Shown: positions 38,127 to 46,059 of the stretch, piece by piece | How positions within the stretch are numbered: position 1 is the stretch's first letter | Layout: each line of letters begins with the position of its first letter | Notes under the pieces: generated by a model | The model's input: only the letters and a program-made list of their open reading frames with translations | What the model was told of the DNA's origin: nothing | Databases searched by the model: none | Origin: Bacteroidota bacterium | GTDB lineage: Bacteria > Bacteroidota > Bacteroidia > Flavobacteriales > Weeksellaceae | Direction of reading: 5' to 3' | Assembly: GCA_023422635.1 (NCBI GenBank) | Contig: JAFAGO010000052.1 | Location: 22,950-86,949 of the forward strand | DNA: 64,000 bases | Made by a program: the position numbers and the translations under genes

Positions 38127-38525
38127 ATGAAAATAGAACATTTAGGCATTGCTGTAAAATCGCTTGGAATTTCCGATTCACTTTTTGAAAAATTGTTAGG
38201 AACAAAGCATTACAAGCATGAAAGAGTGGAAAGAGAAGGCGTTGAAACTTCATTTTATCAGATCGGTGAAAGCAAGATTGAACTTTTAGAAGCTGCTAAC
38301 GATGAAAGTGCAATGTCAAAGTTTATCGATAAAAAAGGAGAAGGAATTCATCATATCGCTTTTGGTGTTGAAGATATAAAATTTGAAATCGAGCGTCTTA
38401 AAAAAGAAGGCTTTATTTTTATTTCGGAAGAGCCGAAAGAAGGTGCAGATAATAAGTTGGTTGTATTTCTTCATCCAAAATCCACAAATGGCGTATTGGT
38501 CGAACTTTGCCAAGAAAAGGCATAA
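38127..38525 (+). CDS. mce: Methylmalonyl-CoA epimerase
   Basis: A 132-residue VOC-fold metalloenzyme that interconverts the (R) and (S) forms of methylmalonyl-CoA in propionate metabolism. The start MKIEHLGIAVKSLGISDSLF carries the first metal-ligand His. GEGIHHIAFGVEDIKFEIERL holds the second, and GVLVELCQEK holds the Glu. The start is placed at the ATG at 38127, because upstream in-frame codons overlap the divergent rbfA gene and read as an unrelated sequence. No mutase gene is nearby. Confidence 0.92.
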   Translation: MKIEHLGIAVKSLGISDSLFEKLLGTKHYKHERVEREGVETSFYQIGESKIELLEAANDESAMSKFIDKKGEGIHHIAFGVEDIKFEIERLKKEGFIFISEEPKEGADNKLVVFLHPKSTNGVLVELCQEKA

Positions 38526-38553
38526 AATTATTTTGAAATAACAGAAAAAAGAT

Positions 38554-38561
38554 TATTTTTG
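38554..38561 (+). promoter_or_regulatory. Bacteroidota-type promoter for the tRNA
   Basis: TATTTTTG (-7) follows TTTTG at 38531-38535 by 18 bases, close to the ideal Bacteroidota -33/-7 spacing, 28 bases before the mature tRNA. Confidence 0.6.
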
Positions 38562-38589
38562 CACTCACAAATTTCTAACCAAAATTTTC

Positions 38590-38663
38590 GGTCCTATAGC
38601 TCAGTTGGTTAGAGTCCCTGACTCATAATCAGGTTGTCCTTGGTTCGAGCCCAAGTGGGACCA
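38590..38663 (+). tRNA. tRNA with anticodon CAT (Met or lysidine-modified Ile2)
   Basis: A 74-base cloverleaf. Acceptor GGTCCTA pairs with TGGGACC (one G-U), the D stem is GCTC/GAGT, anticodon stem CCTGA/TCAGG encloses CTCATAA, and T stem CTTGG/CCAAG encloses TTCGAGC. The discriminator is A and CCA is not encoded. CAT can be elongator Met or Ile2; the GG acceptor start and the variable loop TTGTC lean slightly toward Ile2, but sequence alone does not decide. It marks the left edge of the AT-rich mobile region and is a plausible integration site. Confidence 0.93.
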
Positions 38664-38675
38664 CTCCTCTAAATC

Positions 38676-38706
38676 AAGCACTTACAGAAATGTAGGTGCT
38701 TTTTTT
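38676..38706 (+). terminator. Terminator after the tRNA
   Basis: AAGCACTTACA pairs with TGTAGGTGCTT (one G-U) across a GAAA tetraloop and is followed by a T run. Confidence 0.85.
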
Positions 38707-38807
38707 ATGTATTCTGACGAACATTTGACGAACATTTAAAGTGATGTTAAATATTTTAAAATTTATTTTTTAGACATTTTTATGTTATTTTGTTTCAAAA
38801 TCACAAT

Positions 38808-39782
38808 ATGCTAAATTCAATATTTTCTTATTTCGTAGTTTGTTATCCTGTGGTAATATCACTTTATGTTATAATCATTTTTTACTTCGCAATTTTTCCA
38901 AGTGTCTACCAATTGTTTAGGTATGATGAATGGAGATATTCGAAAGGCTTTAATGGTAAGAAAATTTTAAATTTGAGTTCCCTTAGTATATTTTTCGTAC
39001 TTGTCCTCTGGTGGTATATAAGTGTATTGTCACAAAATAGTACTAATTCGGATATTGAATATATAAATGATTTATTTCCATCATTTTTTCTATTAACTGT
39101 CACAACTGCTTCAATATACTTTCTTTTTCATAAATATTCTATAGCTATTTTTAGATTAACTATAAAAAAGAATACAAAAGGAGAAGATTTGCTCGAACCT
39201 AAAAATTTAAATGCCATAAATGATAATCAATCGTCAATTGTTAATAATTATCAGAGTAATTTTAATACGCTTCTCAATATTGATAATTCTCGAAGCGAAA
39301 CAAAAATTGATAATTCTTCAAGCAATGAATATACAAGTGAAATAAATATTGACATCTCTAAGAATGAAACAAATATTGATAATCCAGTAGTAAATATTAT
39401 AAAAAAAAATCAATCATTAAATCCCATACTTAAAAACCTTAATGAAATTCAATTAGGAAAAATTTTAGATGAATTCAGTAGTACAATTGAGATTGATAAA
39501 AATTCATTAAATAGATTATTTAGTCTATTTCAGGGATACGAAATTTTAGAAAGAATACAAATAAAAGTATTTATGAATAAGAAAACTAAAAAAGTAGATT
39601 ATACCCCAGGTATTAATTTTTTGAAAAAAATTTTGAAGCTGGAAAATGTAATTAATCCTTACACTGGAAAAGAATTTAAAGCTACTGATATAGCTATTAT
39701 AGTAAATAGTTTTTTTTATTTTGTTAAAAACGATGGTGAAACTAAATCAGAAATAACCGTTCAAGATTTATTTCATAAGTAG
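38808..39782 (+). CDS. Membrane protein with Asn/Ser-rich linker, function unknown
   Basis: Not recognised. From the ATG at 38808 the protein has 324 residues; a TTG at 38790 would add six. Three hydrophobic segments lie in the first 115 residues (YFVVCYPVVISLYVIIIFYF, LSIFFVLVLWWYISVL, FLLTVTTASIYFLF). A low-complexity linker (about 135-215) follows, with repeats such as LNIDNSRSETKIDNSSSNEY and INIDISKNETNIDNP. The remaining 110 residues are a soluble domain (NLNEIQLGKILDEFSSTIEI; TGKEFKATDIAIIVNSFFYF). It is the first gene of the element next to the tRNA. It could be a membrane-linked accessory protein of the element or a membrane effector, without direct evidence. Confidence 0.6.
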   Translation: MLNSIFSYFVVCYPVVISLYVIIIFYFAIFPSVYQLFRYDEWRYSKGFNGKKILNLSSLSIFFVLVLWWYISVLSQNSTNSDIEYINDLFPSFFLLTVTTASIYFLFHKYSIAIFRLTIKKNTKGEDLLEPKNLNAINDNQSSIVNNYQSNFNTLLNIDNSRSETKIDNSSSNEYTSEINIDISKNETNIDNPVVNIIKKNQSLNPILKNLNEIQLGKILDEFSSTIEIDKNSLNRLFSLFQGYEILERIQIKVFMNKKTKKVDYTPGINFLKKILKLENVINPYTGKEFKATDIAIIVNSFFYFVKNDGETKSEITVQDLFHK

Positions 39783-39902
39783 GTTATTGTAAAGTATCTT
39801 TTTTTTACAATAATTTATTATTATTTCTCCGTATAAATAATTGAAAAACGCTTTATTCATGGCGTTTTTATTATGGTGAATAATAATAAAAAATTATACA
39901 CA

Positions 39903-39932
39903 TTGAGGATATTTTTAAGATAAATATATTTG
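39903..39932 (+). promoter_or_regulatory. Promoter of the HTH gene
   Basis: TTG at 39903-39905 and TATATTTG at 39925-39932 are separated by 19 bases, an excellent Bacteroidota promoter. Because the -7 box covers the TTG at 39930, the real start must be the ATG at 39957. Confidence 0.65.
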
Positions 39933-39956
39933 TCCAATAATCTTAAAATAAAAGAT

Positions 39957-40298
39957 ATGGACGCCTTGAAAATTAACCAAAGATTCGACTTTCTAGAATC
40001 AAAATTTGATTTATTATTTAAAGAACAAGAAGAGTTTTCTCGTAGAGTACTTCTTAAATTATCATTAACTACCAAGCAGCTATTCACAAAACCAGAAGCA
40101 GCTGATTTTTTAGGACTTAATGAAAAGTACATCGATCAACTCACACATCAAAAAAAATTAAAGTTTCTGAAACGGAAAGGTCAGAAATTTAAATATTTCC
40201 GAAAAGAAGATTTGGAAGAATATATTCTTGGTGACATCGGCGAAAAGGATGAAAATGACTTTGAAGATTTCGAAAATGATATTCTTAAAAAATTCTGA
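39957..40298 (+). CDS. HTH (MerR/excisionase-type) DNA-binding protein
   Basis: A 113-residue protein. An N-terminal coiled coil (INQRFDFLESKFDLLFKEQEE) precedes a helix-turn-helix of the excisionase family: LFTKPEAADFLGLNEKYIDQ with LTHQKKLKFLKRKGQKFKYF, the usual wing before RKEDLEEYIL. The tail is acidic (DENDFEDFENDIL). Proteins like this sit at the start of the replication module in Bacteroidota mobilizable elements and act as excisionase or as regulator. It is followed by 108 bases with a weak hairpin (40309-40328), then vapE. Confidence 0.8.
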   Translation: MDALKINQRFDFLESKFDLLFKEQEEFSRRVLLKLSLTTKQLFTKPEAADFLGLNEKYIDQLTHQKKLKFLKRKGQKFKYFRKEDLEEYILGDIGEKDENDFEDFENDILKKF

Positions 40299-40406
40299 AA
40301 AGCAAAAAAGCGAACAATAATGTCCGCTAAGTATTAACATTGTTATGTTATTCTTTGTTTGTCGCAAAGCGAAGATACGACATAACATTAATAAAAGCAA
40401 AATGTT

Positions 40407-41549
40407 ATGAATAAACTATCAGCATCAGTTTTTGATAATATTGGGTTTTATCTCACAAACAAATACAAAATTAGATTTAATGAAATCAGTTTGAACTACG
40501 AGTTTAAGCCAATTGATTGTAAGGAATGGCAAGAATTAAGTTTAGAAAAACTATATGTTGAATTAGAAAGGGAAAATTTGAAGTTTTCATTTGATAAATT
40601 AATAATTTATTTGAAAGCAGTTGTTGACTTTTTTAATCCGATCATTCAGTATTTTCGAGATTTAAGTAAGTGGGATGGATATGATTATATCGCAGACTTT
40701 TCAAAGAAGGTAAATTTAAATTCAGATCAGGATTTCTTTGAAAAGCAATTTAAGAAATATCTTGTTAGATGTGTTTTGTGTGCTATCGAAGAAAAAAAGA
40801 TAAATAAAAACGCAATCATTTTTTACAGTAGAGCACAAAATATTGGAAAAACGACTTTCATACGGAATTTGTGTCCAGAAAAATTAATTATGTATTTCTC
40901 GGAGAATATCTCTGCAGACAAGGATTCACAAATAAAACTAGCAACTAATTTTATTATTAATCTTGATGAACTTCAGTCCTTTATGATTAAGGATATCGAA
41001 TTTGTGAAAGCTTTAATTTCAAAGGAATCCATCAATGAAAGACTTCCATACGGAAAACGTTCACAAAGATTGATTCGAAGAGCAAACTTTATTGGTAGTA
41101 CCAATCGTATGGATATACTTCGAGATCATAGCAATGTTCGTTGGCTGATATTCGATGTTAATTCTATTGACTTTTCTTATACTGATATTAATATAGATAA
41201 AATTTGGAGTCAAGCGTATTATCTAGCTTATCATCAAGAAGGTTTTAATGCATTTTTAACTAGGGAAGAATTGGACTATAATGATGAGAAAAATAAGAGA
41301 TTTCGCTCATTTTCACGTGAGGAAGAAGAAATACTATCCTTTCTGGAAGATTCTGAAAATGAAGAAGATTTTTTGACTAGTACAGAGATAAGTTTTAAAC
41401 TGCGCAAAGTCTTCGTCAATAAGAATCCCGTTACATTGGGGAAAATACTCAACAATATTGGATTTAAAACCAAAAGAGTTGGTAGTGAGAGAACAAAAAA
41501 GTATATGGTAAAATTGTCAGAATACTATACGGAATTTATCAGTAAATAA
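40407..41549 (+). CDS. VapE-family replication helicase/ATPase
   Basis: A 380-residue protein of the virulence-associated E family, found in phage-like islands and mobilizable elements as a replication helicase. The P-loop is degenerate in form, SRAQNIGKTTFIRNL, with Lys148. The Walker B segment is NFIINLDELQSF. A sensor-like segment follows, RRANFIGSTNRMDILRD, with an arginine region HSNVRWLIFDV. A C-terminal winged helix is suggested by SFKLRKVFVNKNPVTLGKIL. Together with the next gene (primase) and the iteron cluster between them it forms a replication module. Confidence 0.85.
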   Translation: MNKLSASVFDNIGFYLTNKYKIRFNEISLNYEFKPIDCKEWQELSLEKLYVELERENLKFSFDKLIIYLKAVVDFFNPIIQYFRDLSKWDGYDYIADFSKKVNLNSDQDFFEKQFKKYLVRCVLCAIEEKKINKNAIIFYSRAQNIGKTTFIRNLCPEKLIMYFSENISADKDSQIKLATNFIINLDELQSFMIKDIEFVKALISKESINERLPYGKRSQRLIRRANFIGSTNRMDILRDHSNVRWLIFDVNSIDFSYTDINIDKIWSQAYYLAYHQEGFNAFLTREELDYNDEKNKRFRSFSREEEEILSFLEDSENEEDFLTSTEISFKLRKVFVNKNPVTLGKILNNIGFKTKRVGSERTKKYMVKLSEYYTEFISK

Positions 41550-41564
41550 ATAATCTAAAAAAAC

Positions 41565-41748
41565 AACTTATTCAACTTGTTCACCTTATTCAAACACTTA
41601 CTAGGTGAGAGTTTTATAAGGGTAGGAAATATAATAGTAAAGTATTCAACTTATTCAGATTCTTTAAATCAGAATAAGTTGGACAGGAAAGAGTATGTTC
41701 AAATTCTTGTAAAATTTGTCAAGAATAAAGGCTTTGAACAAGTTGAAT
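41565..41748. repeat. Iteron-like cluster with a long inverted repeat, candidate replication origin
   Basis: Three tandem 9-mers AACTTATTC, AACTTGTTC, ACCTTATTC lie at 41565-41591. A 15-bp inverted repeat (CAACTTATTCAGATT / AATCAGAATAAGTTG, one mismatch, 5-base loop) lies at 41648-41682. A reverse copy GAACAAGTTGAAT at 41736-41748 is the exact complement of ATTCAACTTGTTC in the tandem array. The cluster sits between vapE and the primase start, where satellite islands often have their origin. Confidence 0.6.
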
Positions 41749-41780
41749 GGGTTTTTTCAAAACTTAAAAAATATTTTAAA

Positions 41781-42659
41781 ATGAATTTACATGAAATTAA
41801 GTCTTTGGATTTTGTAGAAATACTTCAAAGCAAACTAGGTATCGAACCAGTAAAGAAATTTTCTAAATCTTTTCAATATATTTCGCCACTGCGTGATGAA
41901 AAGATGGCATCATTTAGTGTAACAAAGAAAAAACCATATGATCTTTTTTACGACCACGGGACTGGAGTTGGAGGTTCAATTGTTGATTTCTTTATGATAT
42001 ATCTAAATACCGATGCTAAAGGAGTATATGATTACTTCAATGAGTGTAATAATTTTTCTTTTAACCCGCAAAAAAATAAAGAAATAATAAATGAAGATCC
42101 TTCTCTCAATTATCATATTCTTTCAAAAACAGAACTTAATAAAAAATTCTTAATTCAATATTTAAACGATCGCAGAATTGATATTGAAATTGCAAAAAAA
42201 TATTGTGTTCAAATCAATTATAAAATGCATGAAAAAAATTATTATGCGATTGGTTTTAAGACTCAAAAGGGGTTCGAGTTAAGAAACAAATACATAAAAA
42301 TATGTTTGGAAGGAAAGGGTGTTACTTGGATCAAAAATGAGCAAAATTTGTTAAAAATTTTTGAATCTTGGACAGACTTTCTCAGCTATCTAACACTAAA
42401 AAAAAATGATGAAACAAATTCTGATTTTCTAGTCTTGAATTCTGTTTCTCTACTGAAAAAATCTATTCCAGAAATTAAAATTTACGATTCGGTTCAAGGA
42501 TTTTTAGATAATGATTCTGCAGGAAAAAATGCAAGTATTTTTTTGCAAGATGAATTAAAATCTTTATATGAAGACAAATCTTCATCTTATGGAAATTTTA
42601 AAGATATAAATGATTATCTAATGCATTCTACAAATGGAAAAGTAAATATGCGTTTCTAG
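41781..42659 (+). CDS. TOPRIM-type DNA primase of mobilizable elements
   Basis: A 292-residue protein. The start is placed at ATG 41781 because the family's N-terminal domain begins MNLHEIKSLDFVEILQSKLG. An earlier in-frame ATG at 41577 would run through the iteron cluster. The first domain resembles a CHC2 primase zinc domain that has lost its cysteines (YISPLRDEKMASFSVTKKKP, FYDHGTGVGGSIVDFFMIYL). The second is TOPRIM: FESWTDFLSYL supplies the Glu and GFLDNDSAGKNASI the DxD-like acids, ending FKDINDYLM. It probably primes replication or the transferred strand of the element. Confidence 0.82.
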   Translation: MNLHEIKSLDFVEILQSKLGIEPVKKFSKSFQYISPLRDEKMASFSVTKKKPYDLFYDHGTGVGGSIVDFFMIYLNTDAKGVYDYFNECNNFSFNPQKNKEIINEDPSLNYHILSKTELNKKFLIQYLNDRRIDIEIAKKYCVQINYKMHEKNYYAIGFKTQKGFELRNKYIKICLEGKGVTWIKNEQNLLKIFESWTDFLSYLTLKKNDETNSDFLVLNSVSLLKKSIPEIKIYDSVQGFLDNDSAGKNASIFLQDELKSLYEDKSSSYGNFKDINDYLMHSTNGKVNMRF

Positions 42660-42673
42660 CTTTGTGTAGCGGT

Positions 42674-42754
42674 CAAGTAGTGGGTGCCGGCAACATTTTT
42701 TTGCAAAAATGATGTCCTTACACCCTCTACTTGGTTTGCTCCTGCGTCGCAAAC
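42674..42754. other. Candidate origin of transfer (oriT) with nested inverted repeats
   Basis: CAAGTAGTGGGTG (42674-42686) pairs with CACCCTCTACTTG (42721-42733), one mismatch. Inside it, CATTTTT (42694-42700) pairs with AAAAATG (42705-42711) around TTGC. Next to it, GTTTGC (42734-42739) pairs with GCAAAC (42749-42754). This lies directly upstream of the MobC-like and relaxase genes, where oriT is expected. No nic site could be assigned. Confidence 0.5.
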
Positions 42755-42795
42755 GGAAAAATTCGATATAATTTTTAATATAAAAAACACAGAAT

Positions 42796-43224
42796 ATGAA
42801 TCAAGATTTTTTAAAAGATTTAGAAAAATGGAACAGCGAAAGTCAAGAGAAAGTTTCCCAGAAAATTGAAGTTTTCAGCGAAGCAATTTCAATAGAAAAA
42901 GAAAATGAAAATCCACAATTTTTAACTGAAAGACTGAATTTGAGATTAACAAAAGCAGAGCATAAAATGCTCAAAGAAAAATCCGAATTGAGCAATATTG
43001 GTATGGGTAAATTAATTAGGATTGCTGTTCAAAAAGTACAAGGTTTCAAAATCATTATTCCGAATGCAGAAGAAAACAAAACGCTATTAGAATATCGTAC
43101 TAATTTTTCACGAATTCGGAACCATTTTCAATCTCAAATGTGGAGTGAAGATGAACGGGAAAAATATAAAAGTTTGCTTGATGAAATCATTTTTAAAATT
43201 GATAAATACCTCCAAAAAAAATGA
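42796..43224 (+). CDS. MobC-like relaxosome accessory protein
   Basis: A 142-residue protein with a ribbon-helix-helix-like segment near residues 48-82 (LTERLNLRLTKAEHKMLKEK, SNIGMGKLIRIAVQ) and a MobC-like C-terminal helix pair (FSRIRNHFQSQMWSEDEREK, LLDEIIFKIDKYL). Such proteins bind oriT and help the relaxase open it. The last four bases overlap the start of the relaxase gene (ATGA), indicating translational coupling. Confidence 0.8.
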   Translation: MNQDFLKDLEKWNSESQEKVSQKIEVFSEAISIEKENENPQFLTERLNLRLTKAEHKMLKEKSELSNIGMGKLIRIAVQKVQGFKIIIPNAEENKTLLEYRTNFSRIRNHFQSQMWSEDEREKYKSLLDEIIFKIDKYLQKK

Positions 43225-44051
43225 GTTTTACAGCGAAAATAAAATCTGTAAGAGGAAGTTTAGCTTCTAGTTTTTACAAAGCCAATATTGAGAAAGGAGC
43301 CGAACTTTTGAAATCTAGAAATCTAACTGGAGAAACAGTAGAAGAACGCTACGAAGAAAAGAGAGCTGTTGCAAGGATGAATCCTAAAGTGACAAAACCA
43401 TTTCTCGAAGCAGTTTTTTCTCCACACAAGTCAGTTTCTAAGAACTGGACGAAGAAAGATTGGATAGAGCATGTAGATGAATTTTGTAAAAGAATAGGGA
43501 TTCCTGATGATGTTCAGTTGGAATATTATATACACCGAAATACACCAACTCACCATGTTCATATTTCCGCATCAAGATTAAACTTGATTGGAAAAAATCT
43601 TGTCAACGACAGCTTTATTGGAAAGAAAGCGGAGGTAGTTTGCGATAAAATGGCGAAATCAAGAAATCTTCCTACAGCCAAAGAAATCGGAAAAATTGAG
43701 AAATCTCAAATCAAACTCAGTATTGAAAAATGCACACAACAATCCATTTCGTGGGATGACTTTAAAGATAAAATGAAAGAAGACGGCTATCACTTTGAAC
43801 TCAATTATAATTCAACAGGATTAAATGGTGCTCGAATCTGTAGTATGGAAGATTTGCAACATATATCGAATTCAATTTCAAAAGATTATAAACTGGATAA
43901 AAGTAAAGGATATAAACTTTCTCAAATAGACAGGAGATTAAAAGTTGCTGAGTTGGAAACGCAATTTTTATCAAATAAAATTCAGCTAGATAAATTAAAG
44001 ACAATTACAGCGGAAAATGATTTAACAACTAAAAATAGATTCAGAAGATGA
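43221..44051 (+). CDS. Relaxase/mobilization nuclease (HxH type)
   Basis: A 276-residue relaxase expected to nick oriT and pilot the DNA strand during mobilization. It starts MSFTAKIKSVRGSLASSFYK, where Tyr19 is a candidate catalytic tyrosine. The metal-binding motif is TPTHHVHISASRLN with His111, His112 and His114. A middle region DFCKRIGIP-like (HVDEFCKRIGIPDDVQLEYY) and GKKAEVVCDKMAKSRNLPT also fit MOBP-like relaxases of Bacteroidota. The protein is short and has no fused primase or helicase. It overlaps both neighbours by four bases. Confidence 0.85.
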   Translation: MSFTAKIKSVRGSLASSFYKANIEKGAELLKSRNLTGETVEERYEEKRAVARMNPKVTKPFLEAVFSPHKSVSKNWTKKDWIEHVDEFCKRIGIPDDVQLEYYIHRNTPTHHVHISASRLNLIGKNLVNDSFIGKKAEVVCDKMAKSRNLPTAKEIGKIEKSQIKLSIEKCTQQSISWDDFKDKMKEDGYHFELNYNSTGLNGARICSMEDLQHISNSISKDYKLDKSKGYKLSQIDRRLKVAELETQFLSNKIQLDKLKTITAENDLTTKNRFRR

Positions 44052-44764
44052 ACAACAACGAACAAACGAAAAATCCTTTGGAGTTAGCTTTAGAGGAATT
44101 TACAAAAGGGAAAGAAGAAATTATTGGAGCAAGGATTCAAATTGAATATTTGAATGAAGAACTAAGTAAAAAAGAAGATCAAAGAATTGATTTTAATAGA
44201 ATTATCGAAGAAGGGGTTACTAAAATAGATAAGACTTTTAATGATAACTTCAGTAAATATGAGCGAACAAATGAAAAAGCCAATCATTTATTTAATGAAG
44301 CAATTGCTTCATTCGCAAAGCAATTTGAATTTGTAATTCAACAATTTCAAGGTGCTGAATTATCACTTAGAGAGCAAGATCGAAAAAGTTTAGCAGATGT
44401 CAGCAAACAAATGTTATGGCAGAAAAAATTACAATATTTTAATTTTGGAATTCTGTTTTTCTGTATAACAATTTCTATTCTTACGGGATATTTTGCGAAT
44501 CGATTTTACAAAACAAGTATTCTGACGAAGCAAGAAGCTAGGAAAGAAGTCTTACTGCAAATCAAAGATAATGGAGATATTATTGTTTCTAAAGATCAAT
44601 GGAGCGCTTTAAATAATGAACGGAGTATGATTACAACCTGGTCGAAATCAAATCCAAATGATAGCAAAAGCTACGAAGTTTTCAGGCAAGGAATTGTATC
44701 TGCAAAATCAAAAGTAGTGCTTTTTAAAAATTTGAAAGACGATGATATTATTGGAAGTGAGTAA
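44048..44764 (+). CDS. Coiled-coil membrane protein of the mobilization operon
   Basis: A 238-residue protein of unknown function. Residues about 10-125 are mostly helical and charged (IQIEYLNEELSKKEDQRIDF, NEKANHLFNEAIASFAKQFE). One membrane segment follows (FNFGILFFCITISILTGYFA), then a soluble tail ending LKDDDIIGSE. Third genes like this are regular in Bacteroidota mobilization operons and may link the relaxosome to the helper coupling protein; that is inference. Start overlaps the relaxase stop (ATGA). Confidence 0.7.
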   Translation: MNNNEQTKNPLELALEEFTKGKEEIIGARIQIEYLNEELSKKEDQRIDFNRIIEEGVTKIDKTFNDNFSKYERTNEKANHLFNEAIASFAKQFEFVIQQFQGAELSLREQDRKSLADVSKQMLWQKKLQYFNFGILFFCITISILTGYFANRFYKTSILTKQEARKEVLLQIKDNGDIIVSKDQWSALNNERSMITTWSKSNPNDSKSYEVFRQGIVSAKSKVVLFKNLKDDDIIGSE

Positions 44765-44798
44765 TCAATCATCAATCACCGAAAGGCAAATTTAATCC

Positions 44799-44873
44799 AA
44801 AGAGTTTGAAATTGTAAAGGGTATATAAATGTCAGAATAGAATTCTGCCACCCTTGACAAAGTCAAACTCTTT
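44799..44873 (+). ncRNA. Three-tier nested hairpin after the mobilization operon (structured RNA or terminator)
   Basis: Three perfect stems nest inside one another: AAAGAGTTTGA (44799-44809) with TCAAACTCTTT (44863-44873), AAGGGT (44817-44822) with ACCCTT (44850-44855), and CAGAAT (44833-44838) with ATTCTG (44842-44847) around AGA. T residues follow. It could be a terminator for the mob genes, a small RNA, or a recognition site. The rest of 44874-45053 shows no other element. Confidence 0.5.
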
Positions 44874-45053
44874 TTATTTTTGGTGGCCTATCGATAATCA
44901 ATGAATCCTTGTGTTCTTTAGATAACCAAACGACAATCGTTCATTCCAGTTTTTAGCAAAGTTAAATCAGCATCGTGAAAATCAAGAACAAGTAAATGGA
45001 TTGCTCCATTCTTGAATTTGACTCTTTATGATTTGTGGTTTGCCAAAAATGTT

Positions 45054-45428
45054 ATGAAAAATTTAAATCAAAAATTATTAAGATTTTCAGCTAAAAATAG
45101 ATTGGAAAAAATGAGAACGAAATATAATAACAAGCAATCTTGGCAATTATTTGCAACTCAGATTCAATTTAATCAAGATTTTAGAGCACAAAAATTAGAT
45201 GAGCAAAATTATATATGTCCAGTGTGTGAAGAACAAATCTTCGAACACGCTACTTTACATCATATCGATTATGACCATAGTTGCCAATTATTTAAGTTGA
45301 AAGGTATTCAAGATTGCAAATTATGTAAAACATCTTGTCCGAATTTTCATATTGGATGTCGAAGAAGGACAGTTATGGTTCATCATCAATGCCATAAGAA
45401 ACTGCATGGAAAATCCAAGCTAGATTAA
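45054..45428 (+). CDS. HNH-type endonuclease-like zinc protein
   Basis: A 124-residue protein from the ATG at 45054 (an upstream TTG at 45012 is less likely). Two zinc-binding pairs, CPVCEEQI and CKLCKTSCP, flank the HNH core HATLHHIDYDHSC and the C-terminal HHQCHKKLHG. Histidines and cysteines fit the His-Me finger nuclease fold. Similar short HNH proteins occur beside group II intron or retron reverse transcriptases and in mobile elements; no reverse transcriptase is seen here. The basic N terminus could bind DNA. It converges with a small exported protein gene and overlaps it by nine bases. Confidence 0.72.
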   Translation: MKNLNQKLLRFSAKNRLEKMRTKYNNKQSWQLFATQIQFNQDFRAQKLDEQNYICPVCEEQIFEHATLHHIDYDHSCQLFKLKGIQDCKLCKTSCPNFHIGCRRRTVMVHHQCHKKLHGKSKLD

Positions 45429-45662
45429 TGGCTTAAAAAAAATAGAATCTTTCTTACGTTTTCTATCCAATTTAATTGAATCACTTTTAATTGAATCTTT
45501 TTTATTTGGTTTCTCTTTTTTAGATGGAGATTTTCCAATTTGTGAGAATACTCTGTCAGCGATAGCTACATCATCAACTTTTGGAATTGCAGAAATTTTT
45601 TGAGCAGAAATGCCAATGGTCATTACTAGGAACACGCCTGAAGTTAAGAATAAATTTTTCAT
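45420..45662 (-). CDS. Small exported Lys/Asp/Ser-rich protein
   Basis: An 80-residue protein not recognised. The start at 45662 gives a clear signal peptide (MKNLFLTSGVFLVMTIGISAQ). The mature part is short and charged with a repeated K-K-D-S-I pattern (KKDSIKSDSIKLD, RKKDSIFFKPLI). An in-frame upstream start at 45764 would hide the signal peptide and is rejected. It may be periplasmic. It overlaps the 3' end of the HNH gene by nine bases on the opposite strand, so one or the other could be wrongly extended. Confidence 0.5.
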   Translation of the reverse strand: MKNLFLTSGVFLVMTIGISAQKISAIPKVDDVAIADRVFSQIGKSPSKKEKPNKKDSIKSDSIKLDRKRKKDSIFFKPLI

Positions 45663-45798
45663 CTTTTTTATATTTTTTTTTGAAATACAGTCCCTAATTA
45701 AAATTAAAAGCGTGGGACAAGAGCCTAAATTCAGTTCAGAGGTACTAGGATACCCAACATCCAAAAGAAGACTTCGCCCACGCCATAAGATGACACAG

Positions 45799-45868
45799 GC
45801 GTAAGCCTATCGAAATTTGGATTGTTAGAAGATTCGCAGTTTTCTTTAACCAATACGATAGCTTACGC
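45799..45868. repeat. Inverted repeat in the gap before hsdM
   Basis: GCGTAAGCCTATCG (45799-45812) and CGATAGCTTACGC (45856-45868) form inverted arms with a one-base bulge and a 43-base spacer. The gap 45663-46059 separates the mobilization module from the restriction cargo and otherwise shows only AT-rich DNA and the hsdM promoter. Confidence 0.5.
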
Positions 45869-46029
45869 TTTACGTTGATTTTTTATTTTCTAAAGCAAAA
45901 ATACAACTTCAAAAATTAATTTTTATTAGTGTTATCAAATAAAACATCGGTTTTTGAAAAAAAGATAATTATTGTATTAAAATCAGTGCAATTACGGAAA
46001 ACCGTATTAAAATTCATTAAAGTTTTTCG

Positions 46030-46037
46030 TATTTTTG
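46030..46037 (+). promoter_or_regulatory. Bacteroidota-type -7 box for hsdM
   Basis: TATTTTTG is an exact TAnnTTTG match, 22 bases before the hsdM ATG. No clear -33 TTTG is visible. Confidence 0.45.
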
Positions 46038-46059
46038 AAAGATTACGATTATTCAAAAT

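Noticed and set aside
41577..41780. Upstream extension of the primase
   Set aside because: It would translate the iteron cluster, and the family's N-terminal domain begins at 41781.
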